From Coxiellaceae bacterium UBA6002 (GTDB lineage Bacteria > Pseudomonadota > Gammaproteobacteria > UBA6002), in NCBI GenBank assembly GCA_002429595.1, contig DJAM01000081.1, positions 1-20,919 on the forward strand: a stretch of 20,919 nucleotides of DNA. Direction: 5' to 3'. Made by a program: the position numbers and the translations under genes. This document shows, in pieces, positions 14,650-20,919 of this stretch. Each line of letters starts with the position of its first letter. Position 1 is the first letter of the stretch. Under the pieces are notes generated by a model, which saw only the letters and a program-made list of their open reading frames with translations, did not search any database and was not told the DNA's origin.

Positions 14650-14979
14650 ATGCACAAAGTTAATCCTGAACGGATTGGACTAAGCTCCAATAAACTAAAT
14701 CAAATTAATGAATTGATTGCTAAATATATTAACGAGAAAAAAATTCCTGGTGCGATTACACTTGTTGCACGTGGTAACCAATTAGCACACTTTGAGTGTG
14801 CGGGGAGAATGAATCTCGAAGAAAATAAATTAATGCAGGAAAATACGATTTTCCGTCTTTATTCTATGACAAAACCAGTTACAAGTGTAGCTATGATGAT
14901 GCTTTGGGAGAGGGGCTATGGGGTCAAGTACACACCATATCATTACTCCAAAATAAACTTGAGTAATGTGTATACTTGA
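14650..14979 (+). pseudogene. Truncated class C beta-lactamase-like serine hydrolase
   Basis: The first 90 residues are those of a beta-lactamase/esterase-family serine hydrolase: PERIGLSSNKLNQINELIAK, the strand GAITLVARGNQLAHFECAG, and the catalytic SMTK (Ser72, Lys75) followed by PVTSVAMMMLWERGY. After that the frame runs into a palindromic repeat and ends in 19 unrelated residues and a TGA at 14977-14979. Family members are about 380-400 residues long, so roughly three quarters of the protein, including the Y-x-N and H/K-x-G boxes, is missing and not found downstream. AGGGTG at 14640-14645 still offers a start. It cannot be active. Confidence 0.82.
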
Positions 14980-15046
14980 CCCTATTTATCACCGAAAATT
15001 TCTCTTAAATGATGAGCAAGTATTTTGGATTGTGTGTACTTGCCCC
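14920..15046. repeat. Palindromic repeat A (GGGGTCAAGTACACAC family)
   Basis: The element begins GGGGTCAAGTACACAC at 14920 and ends with a near-complementary GTGTGTACTTGCCCC at 15032-15046. Inside, GGGTCAAGTA (14921-14930) pairs with TACTTGACCC (14973-14982), and CATTACTC (14941-14948) pairs with GAGTAATG (14961-14968), making one long hairpin in the left half. The right half resembles copy B near 20755-20810. It terminates the truncated hydrolase and abuts other decayed DNA. The architecture is like a small nonautonomous inverted-repeat element. Confidence 0.7.
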
Positions 15047-15069
15047 CTCACCACTCATGAAAGAATTGA

Positions 15070-15212
15070 ATTGGTGTACGACGCGCTGTTGCCCGAGCCT
15101 TAGCTGAACACAAAGGTTAGGTAGAAGTCTTGTTGTATGGCGGGATGATAAAATAATCGAGATCCCACCTGATCAGATTAAAGTGGATGAAGAATTATTG
15201 AAACAAGATTAG
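15070..15212 (+). pseudogene. Relic of a small hypothetical protein, one frameshift
   Basis: Two frames joined near 15115 read RRAVARALAEHK and then LGRSLVVWRDDKIIEIPPDQ, ending LLKQD with TAG at 15210-15212. Together they resemble a family of short uncharacterised proteins with a helix followed by the strand pattern LG-x-S-(I/V)-x-(V/I)-W-x-(D/N)-G-K-(I/V). The upstream part is missing. The end overlaps the stop codon of the convergent hydrolase gene by four bases. The function of the family is not known to me. Confidence 0.45.
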
Positions 15213-16240
15213 TGTGGGATTAAAACTTGAAAATATCTTTTTACATCACCACTATAGTTATTATTAATCAATAATATTTTAGTGCGCTCACTGGTAGTAA
15301 AATTAAAATCTTTTAAATTTATGAAACGTATTTTTGCATTATCAATGTTTCGATAATATAAAACTTTATTTGACAAATCAAATGTTACACTCCAAACCGT
15401 TGGAAATGCTGCGCTAGGAATTTCTATGACGTAGCCGAGACAATTAAATGTTTGTGCTATGGTTTGGCTAAGTGACGAAAGTGGTGGTAATGTCTTTAAA
15501 AAGTTAGCAGCTAGAACAAATCGAGATAGCGAACCAAAGCCTCCAGGCAAAGGCAATGTACCTCCAAAACCTTTATATTTTCTAAGATTTTGGACAGCAT
15601 GTGCATAACGATTATTGGTCAAGACGGGTATTGGTAAATCATTTCCTGTATAAATTACCAACTTCCCTTTGATGTCCTCCATAACTGCAGACTCTCCTAA
15701 AGAGTCATGAACAAAAAGATGCACTAAGGATTTTTTGCCTTGATATATCGTAGATTCAATATCAACACTCTTTGCCAATGTAATCGCCTCAGCAACAGTT
15801 TTCGCATTATCTAGAAAATACTGTACCCATTCTGTGGTACCGATTTCAGGCTTAGTTATAGGTAAAGGATATTGCGTACTCTCCAACCATAAAACCGATG
15901 CACTTAAGCCAAATTGATTAATCCCAGTCGCTGCCACAGTTGTATTGACCTGCCCATTTTTATGGGCTAAATCGATCGTGACACTTCCATATTTCGAAAC
16001 CCACTGCAATGCTTTCCTATTATTCTTTAAATCAATGGAACGACGTGAAACACCCACTGGATTAATGACTAAATAAGCATATTTGTCGGGCCAATCAAAA
16101 TTTTGGCCCACTACAATACTATTTTTATAATTCAACTTGACGACGGTACATTTACCCGCGTAACTGCTATTGGTGAAGAAAGTTGAAGTAACGATAAGGA
16201 TTCCGAAAATAATGCAGAATTTAACAGTTAATTTTTCCAT
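15209..16240 (-). CDS. Exported choloylglycine hydrolase/penicillin V acylase family protein
   Basis: The product is an Ntn-type amidase of 343 residues. Counting from ATG 16240, residues 1-28 form a signal peptide (MEKLTVKFCIIFGILIV, then NSSYA) and Cys31 in AGKC would become the N-terminal nucleophile after processing. Conserved features follow: GQNFDWPDK, FGLSASVLWL, LTNNRYA, and GGFGSLSRFVLAANF, whose Arg fits the family's catalytic Arg. The family hydrolyses amide bonds of bile salts, penicillin V or N-acyl homoserine lactones; gram-negative members often favour penicillin V or lactones. ATG 16240 is chosen over ATG 16267 because AGGGAAGG lies just upstream and a proper signal peptide results. 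It follows the amidase gene by 30 bases in the same operon. Confidence 0.85.
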   Translation of the reverse strand: MEKLTVKFCIIFGILIVTSTFFTNSSYAGKCTVVKLNYKNSIVVGQNFDWPDKYAYLVINPVGVSRRSIDLKNNRKALQWVSKYGSVTIDLAHKNGQVNTTVAATGINQFGLSASVLWLESTQYPLPITKPEIGTTEWVQYFLDNAKTVAEAITLAKSVDIESTIYQGKKSLVHLFVHDSLGESAVMEDIKGKLVIYTGNDLPIPVLTNNRYAHAVQNLRKYKGFGGTLPLPGGFGSLSRFVLAANFLKTLPPLSSLSQTIAQTFNCLGYVIEIPSAAFPTVWSVTFDLSNKVLYYRNIDNAKIRFINLKDFNFTTSERTKILLINNNYSGDVKRYFQVLIPH

Positions 16241-16270
16241 ATCCTTCCCTGTAATTATCTTAAGCAACGC

Positions 16271-17500
16271 TTAGTTCTGATTTGTCAATCTATTACAAAA
16301 ATTTATAAGTCTCATATCTTGCCCGTAGCTTGTCACAAATGAAAGACCTACTGTCGCCCCAGCGACTTCTGCAACTGGGATAGTAATTTCAGGGAGACGT
16401 GATAGGCTCGAAATTGCTGTTACTGCCATAGTCCTAGGATAGTAATTCATCTTTGATAAAAACTCATCAGTAGCCTGATCTAACTTGGGAGCCAAATCCA
16501 AGGCTGTCGGGAAACATAGTATAGTTTTTTTCTCAAGAAATTTATTCAGTTTTTGCGAAAAACACTTAGTTTCGAAAATACTTCTTTGGATATCTACCCT
16601 TTTAACATTTTTTGCATAGTTCTCAAAATTAGATGCTACCCCTAAACTCAATGTTGGGTTGTCATGTACAACCCAAGCACCAAAGGTATTCCAAATCTCT
16701 GCTGAAAGTAATAATCCTGCTTGTTGAAATAGCCATTCACAGTTTACTTGTTTCATAATATGAGATAACTTCATATGTTCAACGTTATTGTGATGAACCA
16801 ATTGATCAAGTGTTGGCAGGATTGCTTCTAATATTTGGTTATCACACTGCTCAAAAATATCATCCAGGAAATAAAGCGATACTGGGTTTGAATATTCCTG
16901 CTCATCAGCAGCGATCAGAACTTTCATAACCTTCTCTAGAGTCTCTCCTGACTTTGCTAAAACTCCGACGGTATCAAAGCTTGGTGCTAATGATTTAACT
17001 CCAGCAACTGAGATCAAACCATGTGAAGGTCTATATCCCCAAATGCCACAATTATTAGCAGGTATTCTAATTGAACCACCTGTGTCTGTGCCAAGTGCAA
17101 AATCTGCTAATTCACTTGCTACAGCAGAAGCAGAACCACTTGAAGATCCTCCAGGTACTCTGTCAGGTGCTTTTGGATTTAAAGGTGTGCCATAGAAAGA
17201 ATTGATCCCGATTAAACTATAGGCTAATTCATCACTATAAGTTTTACCTAAACACGTTGCTCCTGAAGATAAGAGTTGATCTAGGCAAATGGCATTCACG
17301 ACGGGTTTTGACTGCGTTTCTGCCCAAAAAGGACTCCCATAGCCAGTGACTTCATTCGCCGCATCAATATTATCTTTTAAAGCAAATGTTAAACCACTTA
17401 GTATCCCAGGTTGATAAGGATTAATTTTATAGGTGCTTATAAATGCATTCGATAAATCAGCTAAAATGTTCATGTTCAGTTCATGGTTTTCTGTAAACAT
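16271..17500 (-). CDS. Amidase signature-family hydrolase (GatA-like fold)
   Basis: This 409-residue cytosolic enzyme has the Ser-cisSer-Lys triad of the amidase signature family. The Lys is Lys42 in TFALKDNID, the cis-Ser lies in GGSSSGSASAVA (117-128), and the nucleophile is Ser143 in GTDTGGSIRIPA. The C-terminal end carries the usual P-x-x-T-x-A-x-x and I-S-x-L-x-x-L-P-E-I-T-I-P. It is about 70 residues shorter than GatA and has no gatB or gatC nearby, so it is a stand-alone amidase; the substrate may be an amide, acylated amino acid or nitrile-derived compound. The start ATG 17500 has AAGGAT a few bases upstream. It leads an operon with the choloylglycine hydrolase-like gene. Confidence 0.85.
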   Translation of the reverse strand: MFTENHELNMNILADLSNAFISTYKINPYQPGILSGLTFALKDNIDAANEVTGYGSPFWAETQSKPVVNAICLDQLLSSGATCLGKTYSDELAYSLIGINSFYGTPLNPKAPDRVPGGSSSGSASAVASELADFALGTDTGGSIRIPANNCGIWGYRPSHGLISVAGVKSLAPSFDTVGVLAKSGETLEKVMKVLIAADEQEYSNPVSLYFLDDIFEQCDNQILEAILPTLDQLVHHNNVEHMKLSHIMKQVNCEWLFQQAGLLLSAEIWNTFGAWVVHDNPTLSLGVASNFENYAKNVKRVDIQRSIFETKCFSQKLNKFLEKKTILCFPTALDLAPKLDQATDEFLSKMNYYPRTMAVTAISSLSRLPEITIPVAEVAGATVGLSFVTSYGQDMRLINFCNRLTNQN

Positions 17501-17535
17501 TAACTATCCTTCGTTTAACGATAATATTTATCCTC

Positions 17536-17942
17536 TTAAATAACTTTAAGTTCCCGCCAACCCCAATAAACTCTATGGTAACGAATAAGACTGTCTTCTA
17601 TCTCCATCACTTCAACAAAGTCCATTTGTTCACCATCGGGTAATTGCCGAGGACACTCAAGAATAAGTGTTTGACCCTCAGTAAAAAAATTCTGTTTATA
17701 ATACTGACGAATAGCAGGTTTTCGTTCTGCGAGTTTTTCAAATAATACTTGTAATTCTTTATGCCCTTGGCAAATCCATCTTTCTGTCCTTAGTAGGTAG
17801 GGTTTCAGAGGACTTTCCAAAATAGCATTAGGCGCATAAAGACGTAAAAGTCCTTGACATCATTTTTAGCAAGCGCACTATCCCAATCAGCATAGATTTG
17901 TTTCTCTATTGTCGATTTTTTTTGCTGTTCATCAGAATTCAT
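17536..17942 (-). pseudogene. SnoaL/NTF2-like protein with a -1 frameshift
   Basis: ATG 17942 with GCGAGGT upstream opens MNSDEQQKKSTIEKQIYADW, then DSALAKNDVKD. The continuation LLRLYAPNAILESPL lies in another frame that runs to the stop at 17536. The joint is near 17850-17853, where one base appears to be missing; the total of 407 bases is one short of 136 codons. The reassembled protein of about 135 residues has the SnoaL-like fold, a helix with WDSALAKNDV, the strand-turn YAPNAILESP, and the last strand MEIEDSLIRYHRVYWGWREL. Members are small cone-shaped proteins with isomerase, hydrolase or carrier roles. If the frameshift is real the gene is dead; if it is a sequencing error the protein is intact. 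It precedes the amidase gene by 35 bases. Confidence 0.7.
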
Positions 17943-18265
17943 ATACCTCGCTTAAAAAAATGTTTCATTGATAATGGGATAACAGGAATAATGATGTTTT
18001 TATAGCTTATTCTGGCATCTCTTTATTTTATTTCTTGAGCTCATCGATATTATATAGTAATTTTATTTGATTCATATTAACTTGCTTATAAATTCTGAAT
18101 TAGCATTCACAGCTACATACCGATAGTTTCGAACTTTAAGGCTTATAAGTCGGGATACATATAATTTCTAGTGCTTGAAAGTTCAAATAGTCTAGATTGT
18201 ATTTGACGAATAACCATTTTATAAATCATGCCACTGGCTGCAAGATCTAATTGATTCATTAATAG
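17943..18265. other. Noncoding stretch between the SnoaL-like gene and mqsA
   Basis: About 320 bases that are very AT-rich, without a convincing gene, hairpin terminator or repeat. GAACTTT (about 18131) and GAAAGTTC (about 18177) form only a weak distant inverted pair. Confidence 0.4.
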
Positions 18266-18679
18266 CTATGCAGCCATATTGTTTTTATCGATAAGATACT
18301 TCAAATCTTCAGGATGTCGCTCAAGCATTTTAAGTAAATTGCTAACAGCAGGAAGTGGTTTTGTTTCACCGCGTTCGTAGCGACTAAACCCATTTTTGCC
18401 ACCACCAAATATTCTTCCCGCCTCTTCTTGGGTTAATTTAAGAATATCTTTACGGATGTGCCGAATTTCTTTTGGCGTTAAAAGACCATCGACCTTTGAT
18501 TTAAATTTCTCAAAAGCTTCTTCTGTTTTGGCAATATCTTCACCATTTAAAATCCCCTCTTCACAAGAATCACACCACAAACCCGGTTGTTCTAAGGTGA
18601 TTGATTTACCTTTGTAGGTAAAAACTTGAGATTTTATTTGATGATGTAATGTGCCTTTGTTACATGCATGGCATTTCAT
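18266..18679 (-). CDS. mqsA: MqsA-type antitoxin and transcriptional repressor
   Basis: The 137-residue protein has the two-domain layout of MqsA (YgiT). The N-terminal zinc domain contains C3-x-x-C6 and C36-x-x-C39 (MKCHACNKG, LWCDSCEEGILN). The C-terminal helix-turn-helix domain shows LTQEEAGRIFGGGKNGFSRY, EKG-like ERGETKP and LPAVSNLLKMLERHPEDL, nearly the MqsA signature. It binds the MqsR toxin through the N-domain and represses its own operon through the HTH domain. Its ATG is 3 bases after the mqsR stop, and AAGGAG (complement of 18689-18694) inside the end of mqsR gives a ribosome binding site, so translation is coupled. A further function as global regulator is known in E. coli and is not assumed here. 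Confidence 0.93.
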   Translation of the reverse strand: MKCHACNKGTLHHQIKSQVFTYKGKSITLEQPGLWCDSCEEGILNGEDIAKTEEAFEKFKSKVDGLLTPKEIRHIRKDILKLTQEEAGRIFGGGKNGFSRYERGETKPLPAVSNLLKMLERHPEDLKYLIDKNNMAA

Positions 18680-18682
18680 GGT

Positions 18683-18985
18683 TTATTTCTCCTTAAAGGA
18701 AATAATAAAATGTCCCATTTCGTCAACCTGGAACTTAATATATAAGATATACCCATTGTACTCAGTATTATAAACATCTTGCCAAACCCGATGATTAGAG
18801 TAGGTCGTCATCGATTTGACAAAATCTTTCCGTTGAAGCTGTTGAATTGCATTTACTATATCTTGCTGGGTAAACCCCATTGAACGCGCATCTCTTAATG
18901 CTGTAGCAGTAACCCGCAATTTTTTGACAGTAGCAAATGTTTGTTTTATAGCCTCCAAATCATAGGTCATTACCCGCTTTTCCAT
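18683..18985 (-). CDS. mqsR: MqsR-type mRNA interferase toxin
   Basis: This 100-residue protein of the RelE-like MqsR family begins MEKR, as does E. coli MqsR. It contains KSMTTYSNHRVWQDVY, ILYIKF and the terminal ISFKEK, which include the Lys, Gln, Tyr and Lys positions used in catalysis by MqsR. The E. coli enzyme cuts mRNA at GCU and related sites; the same specificity is likely but not shown. The gene comes before its antitoxin, the unusual order of mqsRA operons. The TATAAT promoter box ends only 5 bases upstream of the ATG, so the mRNA would be leaderless, or translation starts at Met6 (ATG 18970). Confidence 0.93.
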   Translation of the reverse strand: MEKRVMTYDLEAIKQTFATVKKLRVTATALRDARSMGFTQQDIVNAIQQLQRKDFVKSMTTYSNHRVWQDVYNTEYNGYILYIKFQVDEMGHFIISFKEK

Positions 18986-18990
18986 ACTTA

Positions 18991-19042
18991 ATTATACCCT
19001 TTAAGGTTATTATTTCAAGAAAAAACTACCCTTTAAAGGTAA
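18991..19042 (-). promoter_or_regulatory. mqsRA promoter with two MqsA operators
   Basis: On the minus strand, TTGAAA (19013-19018) and TATAAT (18991-18996) are separated by 16 bases. Two palindromes match the A-A-C-C-T-N-A-G-G-T-T type recognised by MqsA: TAACCTTAAAGGGTA (18995-19009), within the spacer and overlapping the -10 box, and TTACCTTTAAAGGGTA (19027-19042), upstream of the -35. Occupation of both by MqsA would block RNA polymerase, giving autorepression of the toxin-antitoxin operon. Confidence 0.78.
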
Positions 19043-19335
19043 TTTGAGTTTATTAAAAGTATTGTTTCTGACTCTATCAAAAACTGACACGTGGATTTAG
19101 TAATTCTAGTTCTGATTCAAAAAGCTCTCAATTTGGCAATATCTGTACCACGCCACCTCTTCCTGGACTAAAGACGTGAAATTACCTATTTGCTGATAGT
19201 TACAAATTACCTGTAGCAAAAACGTCACAAACCAGAGTAAAATCAACACAGTTTACAGCATATATTGACCTGCTTAGACATGCTTAAGCATTGTAAGGTG
19301 ATGATTAATAATCACTTTTCAAGAACACCAGGATC
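19043..19335. other. Stretch between the mqsRA promoter and the att site
   Basis: No intact gene is visible. A short plus frame at 19180-19287 (35 residues, NYLFADSYKLP at its start) follows a stop and has no start codon; it could be the tail of a lost gene but I cannot name it. AAATTACCT occurs twice, near 19179 and 19205. No regulatory RNA is evident. Confidence 0.3.
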
Positions 19336-19378
19336 ACTCATAATCCCTTGGTCCTTGGTTCGGGTCCAAGCGGGCCCA
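19336..19378 (+). other. 3' fragment of elongator tRNA-Met, probable att site
   Basis: From ACTCATAATCCC to GCGGGCCCA the sequence matches the 3' part of an elongator tRNA-Met. It contains the anticodon loop with CAT, the downstream half of the anticodon stem, the variable loop, a T-arm (CTTGG, TTCGGGT, CCAAG) and the 3' acceptor strand. The 5' half of the tRNA is absent and the bases before it do not complete the anticodon stem. A 43-base tRNA 3' end without the rest of the gene is the typical scar left where an integrative element recombined into a tRNA gene, with the intact gene at the other end. No integrase gene is in the window. Confidence 0.75.
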
Positions 19379-19437
19379 TATATTTAGAGCAAATGTAAAT
19401 AAAATGCTCGATTAATACTTTATTAAGAATTTTTTAT

Positions 19438-19443
19438 TATAAT
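19438..19443 (+). promoter_or_regulatory. TATAAT box just upstream of the small Fic-associated gene
   Basis: A perfect TATAAT ends 6 bases before ATG 19450, and no Shine-Dalgarno sequence is present between them. The transcript would start at or near the ATG, suggesting leaderless translation. I do not see a clear -35 hexamer. Confidence 0.35.
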
Positions 19444-19449
19444 TTAATT

Positions 19450-19653
19450 ATGAAAAATCAAACTCTTCTCGAAACGAACCCATATCTCCAGGAACCAGCA
19501 GTTAGAAAAAAACTGATTGATAGATCCGTCCGAACTTCTGGTGAAGTCGAAGGTATAGTTGTTAAAGCTGGTAACAAAGAAGTGGAGATACAAGTAAGAA
19601 CGGAAAAACGTATCTTCAAAAATGGCATGTTATCTCGCAGAATCGCTAAGTAA
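19450..19653 (+). CDS. Small protein with Fic-inhibitory S-x-x-x-E-G motif, candidate antitoxin
   Basis: The 67-residue protein starts MKNQTLLETNPYLQEPAVRK. Its first half resembles short proteins with N-P-Y-L-x-x-P-x-x-R-x-x-L-I-x-R-S-V. It carries SGEVEG (Ser30, Glu34, Gly35), the [S/T]-x-x-x-E-[G/N] inhibitory motif in which the Glu blocks ATP positioning in Fic proteins. The second half is basic and strand-rich and does not resemble known VbhA antitoxins. The neighbouring Fic protein has no such motif of its own, which fits a class I arrangement. Unusually, the gene is convergent with fic, overlapping its 3' end by 24 bases, rather than lying upstream of it. Similarity to Fic antitoxins beyond the motif is not established. 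Confidence 0.6.
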   Translation: MKNQTLLETNPYLQEPAVRKKLIDRSVRTSGEVEGIVVKAGNKEVEIQVRTEKRIFKNGMLSRRIAK

Positions 19654-20268
19654 TTTCTCAAATATTCTTGTAATTGGCAAATAATCTGAGTCTAAAGCAG
19701 TGTGTATTGCGGATATATAATGCTTGAATCCTATACCCTCTTCTAGTTGGCTAATATAGCTGTAATTTAATGGAGGTCTGTTGGCCTGCATTGACATTAA
19801 ATCGGCTAATAATCGAGCTGTCCTACCATTACCTTCTCTAAATGGATGAATTAAAATTAATTCTGCATGAACTATTCCTAAAGCTTGGGCCAAATCCTGA
19901 TCATTTTTAAAATTACAGGGTGTATATTTTGATAAAAAACGTTTTTCTAAGCTATCCATCAATTTATAAATTTGTTCTGAGCTAGCAAAAAAGAAACCAT
20001 CCTTGGACATGTTTGAGATTCTGTATTTGCCTGCGAAATAGTAGATATCACCTAACCATAATTCGTGGATGTCACAGATATCCTGGCTCGTAAATTGGTG
20101 ATTCGCGTTAATTCCTAATAATTGGATCTCAGCATCTCGAAGAAATTTTTCTTCTAAGGCGTTCATCTCCTGCTCGATTTTAATACCAAGTTTGTTATTC
20201 AGTACTTTGCCATCTGAGCCTAGCTCATAGTCTTCAGTTGAGGTTACGGAATAGCGGTTATTGTTCAT
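19630..20268 (-). CDS. Fic-domain AMP-transferase
   Basis: The 212-residue protein has a complete Fic active site, HPFREGNGRTARLL (His141 to about 154), matching H-x-F-x-(D/E)-G-N-G-R-x-x-R. The flap MSKDGFFFASSEQI lies at about 87-100, and an upstream helical part holds YELGSDGKVLNNKLGI. Fic enzymes transfer AMP, usually from ATP, to a hydroxyl side chain of a target protein; toxins of this class modify DNA gyrase or topoisomerase IV in some bacteria. The target here is unknown. The N-terminal TEDYEL resembles the inhibitory motif except that it lacks the final Gly or Asn, so self-inhibition is doubtful. The start ATG 20268 has only a weak ribosome binding site (GCGAG). Its 3' end overlaps the convergent small gene. 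Confidence 0.9.
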   Translation of the reverse strand: MNNNRYSVTSTEDYELGSDGKVLNNKLGIKIEQEMNALEEKFLRDAEIQLLGINANHQFTSQDICDIHELWLGDIYYFAGKYRISNMSKDGFFFASSEQIYKLMDSLEKRFLSKYTPCNFKNDQDLAQALGIVHAELILIHPFREGNGRTARLLADLMSMQANRPPLNYSYISQLEEGIGFKHYISAIHTALDSDYLPITRIFEKLLSDSAR

Positions 20269-20345
20269 ATCACGACTCGCTTAAATAGAATAACTAGAAA
20301 GTCTAAATAGTTAGAACCTTAGGAAAAAACAATCTTAAAATAAAA

Positions 20346-20408
20346 GGGTTAAGATGGAATCAAGTACACACTCACCCGAATAAGATTCGGGTAATCTGCA
20401 CTTAACCC
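20346..20408 (-). terminator. Nested inverted repeat between fic and the small membrane gene
   Basis: Outer arms GGGTTAAG (20346-20353) and CTTAACCC (20401-20408) enclose a perfect inner hairpin, ACCCGAAT (20374-20381) with ATTCGGGT (20385-20392). On the minus strand the structure is followed by TTTTATTTTAA, so it should stop transcription from the small membrane gene before fic. It contains TCAAGTACACAC, the core word of the palindromic repeats at 14920 and 20721, and may derive from that family. Confidence 0.6.
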
Positions 20409-20437
20409 TTCACTTCAACCCTATAATTAGATTATCG

Positions 20438-20650
20438 TTATCCTTTATAAAAATAAGAAAGAATATTAAAAATACAATCTACTATTACAGCAATGGACAC
20501 CAGTATAGCAAACAAATTTTGCCACCACGACAGAGATAAGTCATAGGCAATTTTTCTATCATTAATATATAAGTCATTTGTTTCTGTATGGTATTGGAGA
20601 CGAAATTTTCCATTATTATCATTACATATCTCAACAATTTTTGAATCCAT
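20438..20650 (-). CDS. Small single-span membrane protein of unknown function
   Basis: The 70-residue protein has a hydrophilic N-terminal half (MDSKIVEICNDNNGKFRLQY) and one transmembrane helix at about 43-66 (NLFAILVSIAVIVDCIFNIL) ending in YKG. A good ribosome binding site, AAGGAA, lies 8 bases upstream of ATG 20650, which supports it as a real gene. I do not recognise the family. A hairpin terminator follows, so it is transcribed separately from fic. Its size and single helix would also suit a small membrane toxin or an accessory subunit, but nothing in the sequence proves this. Confidence 0.55.
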   Translation of the reverse strand: MDSKIVEICNDNNGKFRLQYHTETNDLYINDRKIAYDLSLSWWQNLFAILVSIAVIVDCIFNILSYFYKG

Positions 20651-20720
20651 TCAAACATTCCTTACTAATAAAATTGCTATCCCAGCGCCACTAGTTTCAA
20701 TTACACCGGATTAAATGAAC

Positions 20721-20810
20721 GGGGTCAAGCACACACATTACTCTAAAAAAGTTTCACCTAAAGTTTCCCTTGAGTGATAACTATGTATTTGGTTTATGTA
20801 TACTTGATTC
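20721..20810. repeat. Palindromic repeat B (second copy of the 14920 family)
   Basis: GGGGTCAAGCACACACATTA starts at 20721, and its end, GTATACTTGATTC (20798-20810), is the approximate inverse. The part from 20755 to 20805 aligns with 14990-15041 (CACCTAAAGTTTCCCTTGAG against CACCGAAAATTTCTCTTAAA). It lacks the inner hairpin arm of copy A, about 35 bases. It lies in noncoding DNA. The final 109 bases of the window after it hold an open frame from about 20851 (EYLEENFFDEKVLIS) that may be the start of a fragment I cannot identify. Confidence 0.6.
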
Positions 20811-20919
20811 TTCATTTCATAAAAATAGTAACTTTTGCATAGAAGACCTATAAGAATATTTAGAAGAAAATTTCTTTGATGAAAAAGTCTTGATTTCAGT
20901 AAGCGCCAATTTAATGACA

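Noticed and set aside
19180..19287. Plus frame of 35 residues before the att site, considered as an integrase C-terminus
   Set aside because: It has no recognisable Arg-His-Arg-Tyr element or start codon, so an integrase assignment would be guesswork.
19458..19661. Minus-strand ORF of 67 residues opposite the candidate antitoxin
   Set aside because: It is the complementary frame of the plus gene. The plus version carries the Fic inhibitory motif and follows a TATAAT box.

Overview
The window is an AT-rich accessory region. It looks like a gammaproteobacterial chromosome or large plasmid, most likely Legionella or a relative. That assignment is inference: it rests on the low GC, the mix of families, an elongator tRNA-Met fragment of gammaproteobacterial type, an MqsRA module and many decaying genes. 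No rRNA, complete tRNA, CRISPR array or phage structural gene is visible.

Layout. 1-905 is mostly decayed: a hairpin repeat, a C-terminal relic of an RND efflux permease and the promoter of a universal stress protein gene. 906-2644 holds that gene followed by a TauE/SafE permease and its DUF1634 partner. 2682-3195 is a signal peptidase I pseudogene. 3246-5266 (minus) holds a methyltransferase and a large MerR-type regulator. 5362-8554 resembles a resistance and modification cluster: a relic of an ANT(6)-like nucleotidyltransferase, a P-loop kinase-GNAT fusion, a second GNAT, an APH-type phosphotransferase and a GNAT relic. A complete IS256-family element follows (8616-9946, 28-bp terminal repeats, 8-bp target duplication). 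Next come two tiny minus-strand ORFs and an ABC-F gene with a leader that looks like a translational attenuator (10476-10562).

12008-15212 contains an AAA_28-type P-loop protein, a GNAT relic, a membrane O-acyltransferase, a SAP/DUF6434-like protein, and a serine hydrolase truncated where a palindromic repeat joins it. 15209-17942 (minus) is a probable operon: a SnoaL-like gene with a frameshift, an amidase and an exported choloylglycine-hydrolase-family protein. 18266-19042 is an MqsRA toxin-antitoxin operon with two operators in its promoter region. At 19336-19378 lies a 43-base fragment matching the 3' part of elongator tRNA-Met, the expected scar (att site) of an integrative element. Beyond it are a Fic adenylyltransferase gene and a small convergent gene whose product carries the S-x-x-x-E-G motif of Fic antitoxins, then a small one-TM protein and a second copy of the palindromic repeat.

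The most interesting points are the self-contained leader before the ABC-F gene, in which a five-codon ORF ends inside a sequence complementary to the ABC-F ribosome binding site, and the tail-to-tail arrangement of Fic with its candidate antitoxin. The tRNA-Met scar dates at least one boundary of the region to an integration event.
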